Origin: Pelagibius sp040217155 | GTDB taxonomy: Bacteria; Pseudomonadota; Alphaproteobacteria; Kiloniellales; Kiloniellaceae | Direction: 5' to 3' | Length of the DNA: 64,000 nucleotides | Assembly: GCA_040217155.1 (NCBI GenBank) | Contig: JAVJNS010000035.1 | Location: forward strand, 124,001-188,000 | Part shown: positions 26,388 through 35,135 of the stretch, piece after piece | How positions within the stretch are numbered: position 1 is the first letter of the stretch | Layout of the letters: the number at the start of each line of letters is the position of its first letter | Position numbers and translations under genes: made by a program | Notes under the pieces: model-generated | The model's database searches: none | What the model was told of the DNA's origin: nothing | The model's input: the letters and a program-made list of their open reading frames with translations, nothing else

Positions 26388-27362
26388 CTACGGCAGCAGC
26401 ACCGTGGAGCCGGTGGTCTTGCGGGCTTCCAGGTCGCGGTGCGCCTGGGCGGTTTCGCTCAAGGGATAGGTCTGGTTGACCTCGATCTTCACCTTGCCGG
26501 AAGTGACCACGTCGAAGAGCGCGGCGGCCGAGGCTTCCAGCTCTTCGCGTTCCTTGTTGTAGACCATCAGGCTGGGCCGCGTCAGATAGAGACAGCCCTT
26601 CTTGCCGAGGATCGCCGGGTCGATCGGCGCGGGCGGGCCGGAGGCGGCCCCGAACAGCACCATGGTGCCGCGCGGTTTCAGACAGTCGAGCGAACCGTCG
26701 AAGGTGTCCTTGCCGACGGAATCATAGACCACCGGCACACCCTTGCCGTCGGTCAGTTCCTTGACCCGGGCGACGAAGTCTTCGTCGCGGTAATTGATGG
26801 TGTGATGGCAGCCGTGAGCCTTGGCGAGCGTTGCCTTTTCCGACGAGCCGACCGTGCCGATCACCGTGGCGCCGAGATGGTTCAGCCACTGGCAGGCGAT
26901 GAGCCCGACGCCGCCGGCGGCGGCGTGGAACAGAACGGTGTCGCCCTTCGACACCTTGAAGGTGCGGCGAATGAGATATTCGACCGTCATGCCCTGCAGC
27001 ATCATGGCGGCGGCGGTCTGATCGTCGATGCTGTCGGGCAGCTTCACCAGACGATGCCAGGGCATGACGCGCGCCTCGGCGTAGGCGCCGGGCGGCAGGT
27101 CGGCGTAGGCGACGCGGTCGCCGGGCTTGAAGGCGTCGACGCCGTCGCCGATCGTCTCGACCACGCCCATGCCCTCCATGCCGATGGTGGCTGGGTAGTC
27201 CAAGGGATAGGCGCCCATGCGGTGATAGACGTCGATGTAGTTGAGGCCGCAGGCCTTCTGCTGCAGCAGGACTTCACCGGCGGCGGGGGCCGCAATTTGG
27301 ACGTCTTCGTAGCGCAGGACCTCGGGGCCGCCGGGCTCGTGAATGCGGATTGCCTTGACCAT
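26388..27362 (-). CDS. NADPH:quinone oxidoreductase (zeta-crystallin-like MDR family)
   Basis: 324 aa from the ATG at 27362 (MVKAIRIHEPGGPEVLRYED). The open frame extends upstream but there it shadows the hydrolase. The zinc-free MDR N-terminal domain (KACGLNYIDVYHRMGAYP) precedes the Rossmann domain (FHAAAGGVGLIACQWLNHLGA). It likely performs NADPH-dependent one-electron reduction of quinones. The start shares one base with the dienelactone hydrolase stop. Confidence 0.92.
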   Translation of the reverse strand: MVKAIRIHEPGGPEVLRYEDVQIAAPAAGEVLLQQKACGLNYIDVYHRMGAYPLDYPATIGMEGMGVVETIGDGVDAFKPGDRVAYADLPPGAYAEARVMPWHRLVKLPDSIDDQTAAAMMLQGMTVEYLIRRTFKVSKGDTVLFHAAAGGVGLIACQWLNHLGATVIGTVGSSEKATLAKAHGCHHTINYRDEDFVARVKELTDGKGVPVVYDSVGKDTFDGSLDCLKPRGTMVLFGAASGPPAPIDPAILGKKGCLYLTRPSLMVYNKEREELEASAAALFDVVTSGKVKIEVNQTYPLSETAQAHRDLEARKTTGSTVLLP

Positions 27363-28063
27363 CAGGCGAGAGCCTCCTTGAAGAAGTTGATCGTGCGTTG
27401 GTTTGCGAGCTTTGCCGCTTCTGCGTTGTAGTGTTCGCCGCCCGGGCGCGCGAAGGCATGATCCTGTCCTGCATAGACATGGACTCGGGCCTGGGCGTTG
27501 CCGGAAAGGCCGTCCTGCACCTTTGCGATTTCCTCGGGCGAAGAGAAGCCATCCTTTTCGGCGATGTGCAGCATCAGCGGCTTGGTGATGTTGCCGGCCT
27601 CGCCGAGCAGGTCGCCGAGCCCGACGCCGTAGTAGCCGACATTGGCATCGGAGTCCGAGCGGGTCGCCATCAGATAGGCGAGTTTGCCGCCGAGGCAGTA
27701 GCCGACGCTGCCGGCCTTGCCGTTGCAGACCTCGTGGGCGCGCAGCGCGGCGAGCGTCGTCTTCATGTCTTCGATGCCCTTGTCGACGTCGAACAGGCCG
27801 AAGAGTTCGAAGGCGCGATCCCACTCCGCCTTGCTCTGGTCGGTGATGTCGATGCCCGGTTCGATGCGCCAGAAGAGGTCCGGGCAGACCGCGACGAAGC
27901 CCTGGGTGGCCAGCCAGTCGCAGGTATCGCGCATCACCTGGTTGACGCCGAAGATTTCCTGGGCGACGACGATCCCGGGCGCCGGCGGCCCATCGCCGTC
28001 ATTGGGCGCTGCCGCGTAGACTGTGAAGCTGCCGTCCTTACCGTCGATGGTGACTTGACCCAT
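27362..28063 (-). CDS. dienelactone hydrolase family protein
   Basis: 233 aa from the ATG at 28063 (MGQVTIDGKDGSFTVYAA). The nucleophile is the Cys in GYCLGGKLAYL, the hallmark of dienelactone hydrolases, with the acid in HIAEKDGF and the His in AGQDHAFARPGGEHY. Paralogues are common and many do not act on chloroaromatic lactones, so a real substrate is not assigned. It is translationally coupled to the downstream quinone oxidoreductase. Confidence 0.9.
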   Translation of the reverse strand: MGQVTIDGKDGSFTVYAAAPNDGDGPPAPGIVVAQEIFGVNQVMRDTCDWLATQGFVAVCPDLFWRIEPGIDITDQSKAEWDRAFELFGLFDVDKGIEDMKTTLAALRAHEVCNGKAGSVGYCLGGKLAYLMATRSDSDANVGYYGVGLGDLLGEAGNITKPLMLHIAEKDGFSSPEEIAKVQDGLSGNAQARVHVYAGQDHAFARPGGEHYNAEAAKLANQRTINFFKEALA

Positions 28064-28169
28064 GAGCCTTCCCCTTCGTTGATCTTGGTTCTTAGCGTTG
28101 AATTCTGCAGCCCTTCCGGTGGCCTGTCGAGTTGCCGGCGCAGGCAAAGTCAAAAAGTTCGCTCGCGGG

Positions 28170-28658
28170 TCAGCCGAGCGGCAGAGCGTGCTGGACTGGC
28201 CATGATCCTTCCAGGCTGAGCAGGAAGGCTTTGGTCTCGGCGCCTTGGCCGCCTGAAAAGCCGCCGAGGCCGCGGTCGGCGGCCAGCACCCGGTGGCAGG
28301 GAATGAAGATCGGGATCGGGTTGGCGCCGCAGGCGGTGCCGACGGCCCGCGCGATGCCGTCGGTCGCCTTGGCCAGATCGCCGTAGGACTTGGTCTCGCC
28401 GTAGGGGATCGCCAGCATCTGGTCCCAGACCGCCCGTTGGAAGTCGGTGCCCCGGGGTTTGAGGGGCAGGTCGAAGTCGCGGCGTGTTCCGGCGAAGTAT
28501 TCTTGCAGCTGGGTGGCGGCGCAGCGCAGCAGCGGCGTGCCGTCTTCGTAGTGTTGCTGGGCGGGATCGCTCCAGGTGACGGCGACGATGTGTTCGCCTT
28601 CCTGGGTGAGGGTGACCGGTCCGGTCTGGGTTTCGACGGTGCGCCGTTGGCGGGTCAT
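28170..28658 (-). CDS. ogt: methylated-DNA-[protein]-cysteine S-methyltransferase
   Basis: 162 aa from the ATG at 28658. The acceptor cysteine is in the motif IPCHRVLAADRGLGGFSGG, and the helix-turn-helix segment TDFQRAVWDQMLAIPYGET is typical. It removes alkyl groups from O6-alkylguanine. It lacks an Ada-type regulatory domain. It overlaps the upstream DUF255 gene by four bases. Confidence 0.92.
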   Translation of the reverse strand: MTRQRRTVETQTGPVTLTQEGEHIVAVTWSDPAQQHYEDGTPLLRCAATQLQEYFAGTRRDFDLPLKPRGTDFQRAVWDQMLAIPYGETKSYGDLAKATDGIARAVGTACGANPIPIFIPCHRVLAADRGLGGFSGGQGAETKAFLLSLEGSWPVQHALPLG

Positions 28659-30742
28659 GGCTGGCCGGCCTTGATTTCGAGGGCAGCAATCAGGGCGACG
28701 GGGTCGGTGATCGGCAGGGAGCAGGAGGGGCCGTGGCAGACGTAGGCGGTGGCCTTGCCGTCGCGCTGCCCCTTGCTGGCGGCGGGATGGCCTGGCGGCA
28801 GGGCGTCCTGCGGGCCGATAACTTGCAGCACCCGGTTGGGCAGGCAAAGCTTGGTGACGGCGCGGATCATGGCCGCCGCATCGTCCGCCGCCCGGTCGCC
28901 GACGATGACCACCTGGGTTGCCGACATGAAGAGTTCGGCGGCGTTCAGGAAGCTGGCGAGCGGAAAGAAGTTGCGGGTCAATTCGCCGGAGAAGGCGGCG
29001 GTCAGGGCCTCGGCGCGCTCGCGGTAGGCAGTTTTGCCGGTCAGGTAAAAGAGGCGCGCCAGAACCGCCAAAGCGGTTCCATTGCCAGCGGGTGTCGCAT
29101 TGTCGTAGGCGGTTTTGGTGCGCAGGATGAGGCCGGGAGTGTCGTCGGCGGTAAAGAAGTAGCCACCGTTCTGCGGATCCCAATAGTGGGCTTCCAGGAC
29201 CGCGAGCCAGGCCTCGGCCTGCGCGAGGTAATCGAAAGTGCCCGTCGCTTCGTAGAGGGCGACGGCCGCAGCGGACATGTTGGCGTAGTCGTCGAGGGTC
29301 GCGGGGTGCTTCAGCTTGCCGTGGCGCCAGGCGTGATGCAGGCGGCCGTCGCGGATCATCTCGCGGCACACGAAGTTGAAGGCGGTCTCGGCCGCCTCCA
29401 GCCAGGCGGCCTCGCCGAAGACCGGCGCCGCCTCGGCGAGGGCGGCGATCATCAGCCCGTTCCAGTCGGCCAGCACCTTGTCATCCCAGCCGGGCCAGAT
29501 GCGCTTGTCGCGGGCGGCACGGAGAATTTCGCGGCTGGCGGCGAGCCGCGCCTCGGTTTGCGGATCGGCCAAGGCCGGGGCGGCCGAGCGGTTGAGGATG
29601 GTCTTGCCTTCCCAGTTGCCCCGCGGGGCCACATCGTAGTGCTGTTTGAAGAGCTTGGCCTCCGCCCCGAGCAGCGCGTCGATCTCGGCTTCGGTCCAGA
29701 CGTAGAACTTGCCTTCCTCGCCCTCGCTGTCGGCGTCGAGGGTGGCGGCGAAGGCGCCGGTCGGGGCATCGCCGCCGCCGTCGCCGTCGGCGATCATCTC
29801 GCGCAGCAGCCAGGCGACCGTCTCGCGAACCCGTTGCTCGTAGAGCGGGTTGGCGCTGTCCTGCCACAGCCAGGTCAGGATCTCGATCAGCTGGGCATTG
29901 TCGTAGAGCATCTTTTCGAAGTGCGGCACCAGCCAGTGCGCATCGACGGCATAGCGGGCGAAGCCGCCGCCCAGGTGGTCGTAGATGCCACCCTGCGACA
30001 TCTTGGTCATGGTCAGCTCGGCCGCCGCCCGCAGGTCGGAGTCGCCACTGCGTTTCCAGGCGCGCCACAGCAGTTTCATGATCGCCGGCTGCGGGAATTT
30101 CGGCGCGCTGCCAATGCCGCCCTCCACTGGGTCGATCTCGCCGAGCAGATGCGCTGCCACCTGGTCGAGGGCGGCCACGGGAATGGCGCCGCCGGCCTGG
30201 TTGCGGGACAGCTTCGCCAGAGCGTCGCCCAAGGCGGCGGTATTCTTATCGATGCGGGCCTTGTCGTTGGCATAGATGTCGGCGACGCCCTGCAGCACTT
30301 GGGGAAAGCTGGGCCGGCCATAGCGCGGCTCCGGCGGAAAGTAGGTGCCGCCCCAGAACGGCTCGCCTTCGGGGGTCAGGAACATGGTCAGCGGCCAGCC
30401 GCCGTGCTCGCCGAGCAGGGCCAGGGCGGCTTGATAGATGCTGTCGACGTCGGGACGTTCTTCGCGGTCGACCTTGATATTAACGAATAACCGGTTCATT
30501 TGATCGGCAATGGCTGGATTCTCGAAGCTTTCGTGCGCCATGACGTGGCACCAGTGACAGGCCGCATAGCCGACCGAGAGCAGCACCGGCTTGTTTTCGG
30601 CCCTGGCTTCGGCGAAAGCGGACTCGCCCCAGGCGCGCCAGGCGACAGGGTTTCCGCGGTGCTGCAACAGATAGGGGCTGGTTTCTTCGCCCAACCGGTT
30701 GCCGGCGGCGGCGGATCTTCGCGTGGCGTCTGCCTCGGCCAT
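28655..30742 (-). CDS. thioredoxin domain-containing protein (DUF255 / YyaL-SSP411 family)
   Basis: 695 aa from the ATG at 30742. An N-terminal thioredoxin-like domain carries CHWCHVM near residue 70 and FVNIKVDREERPDVD, followed by a long six-hairpin-glycosidase-like helical domain (GGIYDHLGGGFARYAVDAHW; PGWDDKVLADWNGLMIAAL). The function is not established; the CxxC suggests redox chemistry. The upstream 87-base extension of the frame is Arg/Ala junk. It is divergent from the DUF6489 gene. Confidence 0.9.
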   Translation of the reverse strand: MAEADATRRSAAAGNRLGEETSPYLLQHRGNPVAWRAWGESAFAEARAENKPVLLSVGYAACHWCHVMAHESFENPAIADQMNRLFVNIKVDREERPDVDSIYQAALALLGEHGGWPLTMFLTPEGEPFWGGTYFPPEPRYGRPSFPQVLQGVADIYANDKARIDKNTAALGDALAKLSRNQAGGAIPVAALDQVAAHLLGEIDPVEGGIGSAPKFPQPAIMKLLWRAWKRSGDSDLRAAAELTMTKMSQGGIYDHLGGGFARYAVDAHWLVPHFEKMLYDNAQLIEILTWLWQDSANPLYEQRVRETVAWLLREMIADGDGGGDAPTGAFAATLDADSEGEEGKFYVWTEAEIDALLGAEAKLFKQHYDVAPRGNWEGKTILNRSAAPALADPQTEARLAASREILRAARDKRIWPGWDDKVLADWNGLMIAALAEAAPVFGEAAWLEAAETAFNFVCREMIRDGRLHHAWRHGKLKHPATLDDYANMSAAAVALYEATGTFDYLAQAEAWLAVLEAHYWDPQNGGYFFTADDTPGLILRTKTAYDNATPAGNGTALAVLARLFYLTGKTAYRERAEALTAAFSGELTRNFFPLASFLNAAELFMSATQVVIVGDRAADDAAAMIRAVTKLCLPNRVLQVIGPQDALPPGHPAASKGQRDGKATAYVCHGPSCSLPITDPVALIAALEIKAGQP

Positions 30743-30958
30743 GAAAGGCTCTTCCTCATTTGGGAGCGCGGCACGGCAACGCCCCTGAAAATCTGCCGCC
30801 TTGGGATTGCGGCAGCCCAGTGCTCGCATGTAGTCTCAAGCTTCCTATATGGGCCGTAGGTCCTTGGTGGCTCAACCATAAATGATGAATGGACTTGTTT
30901 CTGCGTGGTGCTGGCGGGAGCATTGCGGGCGGGATCTGCTTAGGAAAGGGCAGCGGCA

Positions 30959-31216
30959 ATGAAGATTCACGTGGATGTCGACTGTACGCCGGAAGAAGCC
31001 CGGACCTTTCTTGGTCTGCCTGATGTGGCGCCAATGCAGGAAGCTCTCATGGCCGAGATGCAAAAACGCATGATGGCCAATCTCCATGCCATGGAGCCGG
31101 AGCAGTTGATGAAGACCTGGCTGCCGGCCGGCCTGCAGGGCTGGGAGCAGTTGCAGAAGGCCTTTTGGACCCAGATGGCCAAGCGCGGACCAGAGAAACC
31201 AGAAGGAAAGCAATAG
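30959..31216 (+). CDS. small conserved protein (DUF6489)
   Basis: 85 aa, helical, rich in Met (PMQEALMAEMQKRMMANLHAM). The start MKIHVDVDCTPEEARTFLGLPDV matches a family that I recall as DUF6489, common in Alphaproteobacteria and without known function. AGGAAAGG precedes the ATG. It is followed after three bases by the ferredoxin-like gene and then mnmE. Confidence 0.75.
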   Translation: MKIHVDVDCTPEEARTFLGLPDVAPMQEALMAEMQKRMMANLHAMEPEQLMKTWLPAGLQGWEQLQKAFWTQMAKRGPEKPEGKQ

Positions 31217-31219
31217 GTT

Positions 31220-31642
31220 ATGACGGAAGTCCTGGAGGATGCCGGGTCGTGCCAGACGGTCGAAATGGCTACGCCCGAGGATCCGGCACCTTACTATCGT
31301 TGCCATGTCTTCTGCTGCATGAACGAGCGCCCGCCGGGTCACGAGCGCGGCTGCTGCAAGGAGAAAGGCGCGGTGCGGCTGCGCAACTACCTGAAGGCGC
31401 GAGCCAAGGAGCTTGATCTGCAAGGGATTCGAATCAATCAGTCTGGCTGTCTCGACCGCTGTGAGTTGGGCCCGGTCATGGTGATCTATCCGGAAGGCGT
31501 CTGGTATCACTACCGCAGCGTCGAGGATGCCGAGGAGATTCTGCAGACCCATCTGGTCGGCGGCGGCCGGGTGGAGCGTCTCATGCTGCAGCCAAATGCT
31601 GAGACGCCACCGGTCGAGCAGGCGCGGTCCACTTTGCGGTAG
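31220..31642 (+). CDS. (2Fe-2S) ferredoxin domain protein (thioredoxin-like fold)
   Basis: 140 aa. The cysteines CHVFCCMNERPPGHERGCC and SGCLDRCELGP fit the thioredoxin-fold [2Fe-2S] ferredoxin family (Shethna-I/NuoE-like), with PVMVIYPEGVWYHYRSVEDAEEIL as the usual C-terminal part. It probably carries electrons, but its partner is unknown. It follows the DUF6489 gene by three bases and precedes mnmE by 21 bases. Confidence 0.88.
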   Translation: MTEVLEDAGSCQTVEMATPEDPAPYYRCHVFCCMNERPPGHERGCCKEKGAVRLRNYLKARAKELDLQGIRINQSGCLDRCELGPVMVIYPEGVWYHYRSVEDAEEILQTHLVGGGRVERLMLQPNAETPPVEQARSTLR

Positions 31643-31663
31643 CCCTGGTTTCTGGCCAAAGGG

Positions 31664-33040
31664 ATGACGCAGGACACCATCTTTGCACCTTCGACGGCGC
31701 CGGGCCGCGCCGGCGTGGCGGTCATCCGCGTGTCCGGGCCGCGCACTGCCGAGGCTCTGACGGCACTTGCCGGGGCGCCTTTGCCGCCGCCGCGGCGCGC
31801 GGCCCTGCGGCAGGTCCGCGATCCGGTGGAGGGCGGGGTCATCGATCAGGGCTTGCTGCTGTGGTTTCCCGGTCCGGCCAGTTTCACCGGCGAAGATCTG
31901 GGGGAGTTTCATTTGCACGGCGGGCGGGCGGTGACCGCGGCCACCCTGGAGGCCTTGGCGGCCCGGCCGGGGCTGCGGCCGGCGGAGGCCGGGGAGTTCA
32001 CGCGCCGGGCCTTCGATAACGGCAAGCTGGACCTCAGTGCGGTCGAGGGACTGGCGGACCTCATTGAGGCGGAAACCGAGGCGCAGCGGCGCCAGGCTGT
32101 GCGACAGCTCCAGGGTGGTCTTGCGCGCCTGACGGGCGACTGGGCGGCACGGTTGACCCGGGTGCTGGCGCATTTCGAAGCGGCCATCGATTTTGCCGAA
32201 GAAGATCTGCCGGAAAGCCTGGGGCAGGCGGCGCTGGTTCGGGCGGCGGCGGTCGCGCGTGAAATCGAGGCGGCCTTGAACGACCGGCACCGGGGGGAGC
32301 GTTTGCGCGAAGGGCTCTCCGTCGTGATCCTGGGCGCCCCCAACGCCGGCAAATCGTCGCTGCTGAACGCGCTGGCACAGCGCGACGTGGCGATCGTCTC
32401 CGAAACCGCCGGGACAACGCGGGATGTCATCGAAGTACACTTGGATCTCGGCGGCTATCCGGTGACCCTGGCGGACACGGCCGGGCTGCGCGCGATGGAG
32501 GGAGCGGAGGATCCGCAGGCGGCGATCGAGGCGGCGGGGATGGCCCGGGCGCGGCAGCGGGCGGCCAGCGCCGATGTGAAGCTCTTGCTGGTGGACATGG
32601 AAACGGCGCTCGAGTCATCGGCGGCGCTGGCGAGCGCGATGGGGCTCTACGACGCGAACTCCGTGGTTCTGCTGAACAAAGCAGACCGCTGCGCGGAGGG
32701 CGCCGTGCAGCGTCTCTGTGCGGAATTAAAAGAGTGGAATCCCATCGTAATTTCCGCCAAGACCGGCACCGGTCTCGACGCGGCGCTAAGGCGTCTGGTT
32801 GACCTGGCCGAGGACAGCTTCGGCGGCAGCGAAGCGGCGGCTGGGATCACGCGACTACGCCATCGTCGGGCGCTGGAAGACTGCCGGGCTGCGCTCGCGC
32901 GGGCCGGCGGGGCGGGGTTGACCGAGTTGGTCGCCGAAGAGCTGCGTTTGGCGTTGCGGGCGCTGGGACGGATCTCGGGCCGTGTCGATGTGGAAGACAT
33001 ACTAGATATAGTGTTTGCAGACTTCTGTATCGGCAAGTAG
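31664..33040 (+). CDS. mnmE: tRNA uridine-5-carboxymethylaminomethyl(34) synthesis GTPase MnmE
   Basis: 458 aa. The N-terminal tetrahydrofolate-binding domain (TIFAPSTAPGRAGVAVIRVSGP) is followed by the helical domain holding an inserted Ras-like G domain with GAPNAGKS (near 223-230), DTAG and NKAD. The C-terminal CIGK is intact. With MnmG it makes the cmnm5U34 modification of tRNAs. It lies upstream of mnmG, separated by a gap that holds a parS site. Confidence 0.97.
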   Translation: MTQDTIFAPSTAPGRAGVAVIRVSGPRTAEALTALAGAPLPPPRRAALRQVRDPVEGGVIDQGLLLWFPGPASFTGEDLGEFHLHGGRAVTAATLEALAARPGLRPAEAGEFTRRAFDNGKLDLSAVEGLADLIEAETEAQRRQAVRQLQGGLARLTGDWAARLTRVLAHFEAAIDFAEEDLPESLGQAALVRAAAVAREIEAALNDRHRGERLREGLSVVILGAPNAGKSSLLNALAQRDVAIVSETAGTTRDVIEVHLDLGGYPVTLADTAGLRAMEGAEDPQAAIEAAGMARARQRAASADVKLLLVDMETALESSAALASAMGLYDANSVVLLNKADRCAEGAVQRLCAELKEWNPIVISAKTGTGLDAALRRLVDLAEDSFGGSEAAAGITRLRHRRALEDCRAALARAGGAGLTELVAEELRLALRALGRISGRVDVEDILDIVFADFCIGK

Positions 33041-33057
33041 TGGGGGCTCCTACTAGA

Positions 33058-33073
33058 TGTTTCACGTGAAACA
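33058..33073. repeat. parS: parS centromere site 1
   Basis: TGTTTCACGTGAAACA at 33058-33073 is a perfect 16-bp palindrome identical to the bacterial parS consensus bound by ParB. It lies 18 bases after the mnmE stop and about 11.3 kb from the predicted oriC, with parA and parB close by. Confidence 0.97.
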
Positions 33074-33108
33074 TCGGAGCCCATAGACAAGCGCCTGCGT
33101 CGTGGCGC

Positions 33109-33136
33109 TTGCTTGCCGCCCGGGCGTTGATATAAC
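33109..33136 (+). promoter_or_regulatory. candidate sigma-70 promoter for mnmG
   Basis: TTGCTT at 33109-33114 and TATAAC at 33131-33136 are separated by 16 bases, a fair sigma-70 match, and would give a leader of about 33 bases before the mnmG ATG. It lies 36 bases downstream of the parS site. Confidence 0.4.
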
Positions 33137-33175
33137 CCGCCAGGGGCTCGTGGGGCCTGACAAGGTGGCGCGAAA

Positions 33176-35092
33176 ATGGACAAGACCGATAGCTATGACG
33201 TGATTGTGGTCGGCGGCGGGCACGCCGGCTGTGAAGCCGCGGCCGCGGCCGCGCGTCTCGGTGCGCGCACGGCGCTGGTCACCCATCGAAGCGATAGCAT
33301 CGGGGTCATGTCCTGCAACCCGGCGATCGGCGGCCTGGGGAAGGGGCATCTGGTGCGGGAGATCGATGCTCTGGACGGCATCATGGGCCGGGTGGCCGAT
33401 GCCGCTGGGATCCAGTTCCGCCTGCTCAACGCCAGCAAGGGCCCGGCGGTGCGTGGCCCGCGCGCGCAGGCCGATCGGAAGCTGTACCGCCAGGCCATGC
33501 AGGCAGCCTTGGCTCAACAACAAAACCTCAGCATCGTCGAAGCGGCCGTCGAGGATATCTTGGTCGATGCCCAGGGCCATTGCCGGGGCATCGTGACGGC
33601 GTCGGGCAGGAGCCTGTCGGCCGCGGCGGTGGTCCTCACCACGGGAACATTCCTGCGCGGCATGATCCACATTGGTGACCAGCAGTTTCCGGCGGGCCGG
33701 GTTGGCGAGGCGCCCGCGGTCGGCTTGGCGGCAACGCTGGCGCGGGCCGGCTTCGCCCTTGGCCGCCTGAAGACCGGGACGCCGCCGCGTCTCGACGGGC
33801 GGACCATCGATTACGACGGTTTGACCGCCCAGGCGGGCGACCTGGCGCCCGAGCCCTTTTCCAGCCTGACGACGTCGATCGTCAATCCGCAGATCGACTG
33901 CCACATCACCTCGACGACGGAAGCCGGTCATGCGCTAATTCGGGCCAACCTGGATCGCGCGCCCCTCTATTCCGGTCAGATCGAATCCGCCGGCCCCCGC
34001 TACTGTCCGTCGATTGAGGACAAGGTGGTGCGCTTCGCCGAGCGCGGCCAACACCAGATCTTTCTGGAGCCGGAGGGCCTGGACGACGATACGGTGTATC
34101 CCAACGGCATCTCGACATCTCTGCCCGAAGACGTGCAGCTGGCCCTGCTCGAGACTATTCCGGGGCTGGAACGAGCGGTGATGCTGCAGCCGGGCTACGC
34201 CATCGAGTATGACTACGTCGATCCCCGGGAACTGCGGGCGTCGCTCGAGACCCGGCGCCTGCCGGGCCTGTTCCTGGCCGGACAGATCAATGGCACCACG
34301 GGTTACGAGGAGGCGGCGGCGCAAGGCCTGATGGCTGGGCTGAATGCCGCCCTTCGCGCCGGGTCCGCCGGCGCGGAAGGGCCGCCGGCGGACTTCCGGC
34401 TCGACCGTTCGCAAGCCTATATCGGGGTCCTCATCGACGACTTGGTGACTCGCGGTGTCAGCGAGCCCTATCGCATGTTCACCAGCCGCGCCGAATATCG
34501 GCTGAAACTGCGTGCCGACAATGCCGACCAGCGCTTGACCGGCGTGGGTTTGGCCCTCGGCTGCGTGGCGGCGCCGCGCCGGGACGCTTTCGAAGCTCGC
34601 ATGGCGGCGCTGGAGGTTGGCCGCGCCTTGACGGCATCGCTGACAGCGACGCCAAACGAACTGGCGTCTGCCGGGGTCGAGATCACCCAGGATGGCGTGC
34701 GGCGCAGCGCCTTCGAGCTGCTGCGCTATCCGGCACTGGATCTTAGCCGCCTGGGGGAAATCTGGCCTGAGCTCAACGGCCTGCATCCGGCGGTAGCGCG
34801 GCAGATCGAAATTGAAGGACGCTATCAGGGGTATATGGAGCGCCAGGAGGCAGACATCCGCGCTTTCCGGAAAGACGAGGCCCTTGAGCTGCCGGCCGAT
34901 CTGGACTTCGGCTCGATCGGCGGTCTCTCGACCGAAGCGAAGCTGCTGCTGACCCGCGCGCAACCGGGAACTCTCGGCGCTGCCGCGCGGATCCCGGGCG
35001 TGACTCCGGCGGCGGTGATGGCGCTGCTGAGGTACGTCAGGAAGCGCGAACGCTCGGCAGGCGAGGTTTGTTCTCGTACTTCCGCCGCCTAA
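33176..35092 (+). CDS. mnmG: tRNA uridine-5-carboxymethylaminomethyl(34) synthesis enzyme MnmG (GidA)
   Basis: 638 aa FAD-dependent enzyme. The Rossmann motif VVGGGHAGCEAAAAAARLG is at the N-terminus, and SCNPAIGGLGKGHLVREIDALDG, TTGTFLRG and GTPPRLDGRTIDYD are strongly conserved in the family. It partners MnmE in tRNA wobble modification. The C-terminal part has IPGVTPAAVMALLRYVRKR. The name gidA reflects its usual place near the origin. Confidence 0.97.
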   Translation: MDKTDSYDVIVVGGGHAGCEAAAAAARLGARTALVTHRSDSIGVMSCNPAIGGLGKGHLVREIDALDGIMGRVADAAGIQFRLLNASKGPAVRGPRAQADRKLYRQAMQAALAQQQNLSIVEAAVEDILVDAQGHCRGIVTASGRSLSAAAVVLTTGTFLRGMIHIGDQQFPAGRVGEAPAVGLAATLARAGFALGRLKTGTPPRLDGRTIDYDGLTAQAGDLAPEPFSSLTTSIVNPQIDCHITSTTEAGHALIRANLDRAPLYSGQIESAGPRYCPSIEDKVVRFAERGQHQIFLEPEGLDDDTVYPNGISTSLPEDVQLALLETIPGLERAVMLQPGYAIEYDYVDPRELRASLETRRLPGLFLAGQINGTTGYEEAAAQGLMAGLNAALRAGSAGAEGPPADFRLDRSQAYIGVLIDDLVTRGVSEPYRMFTSRAEYRLKLRADNADQRLTGVGLALGCVAAPRRDAFEARMAALEVGRALTASLTATPNELASAGVEITQDGVRRSAFELLRYPALDLSRLGEIWPELNGLHPAVARQIEIEGRYQGYMERQEADIRAFRKDEALELPADLDFGSIGGLSTEAKLLLTRAQPGTLGAAARIPGVTPAAVMALLRYVRKRERSAGEVCSRTSAA

Positions 35093-35135
35093 GCGCGTGC
35101 CGGCGCGGAACCGAAGCACCGGGCAGCCGGCGCCG

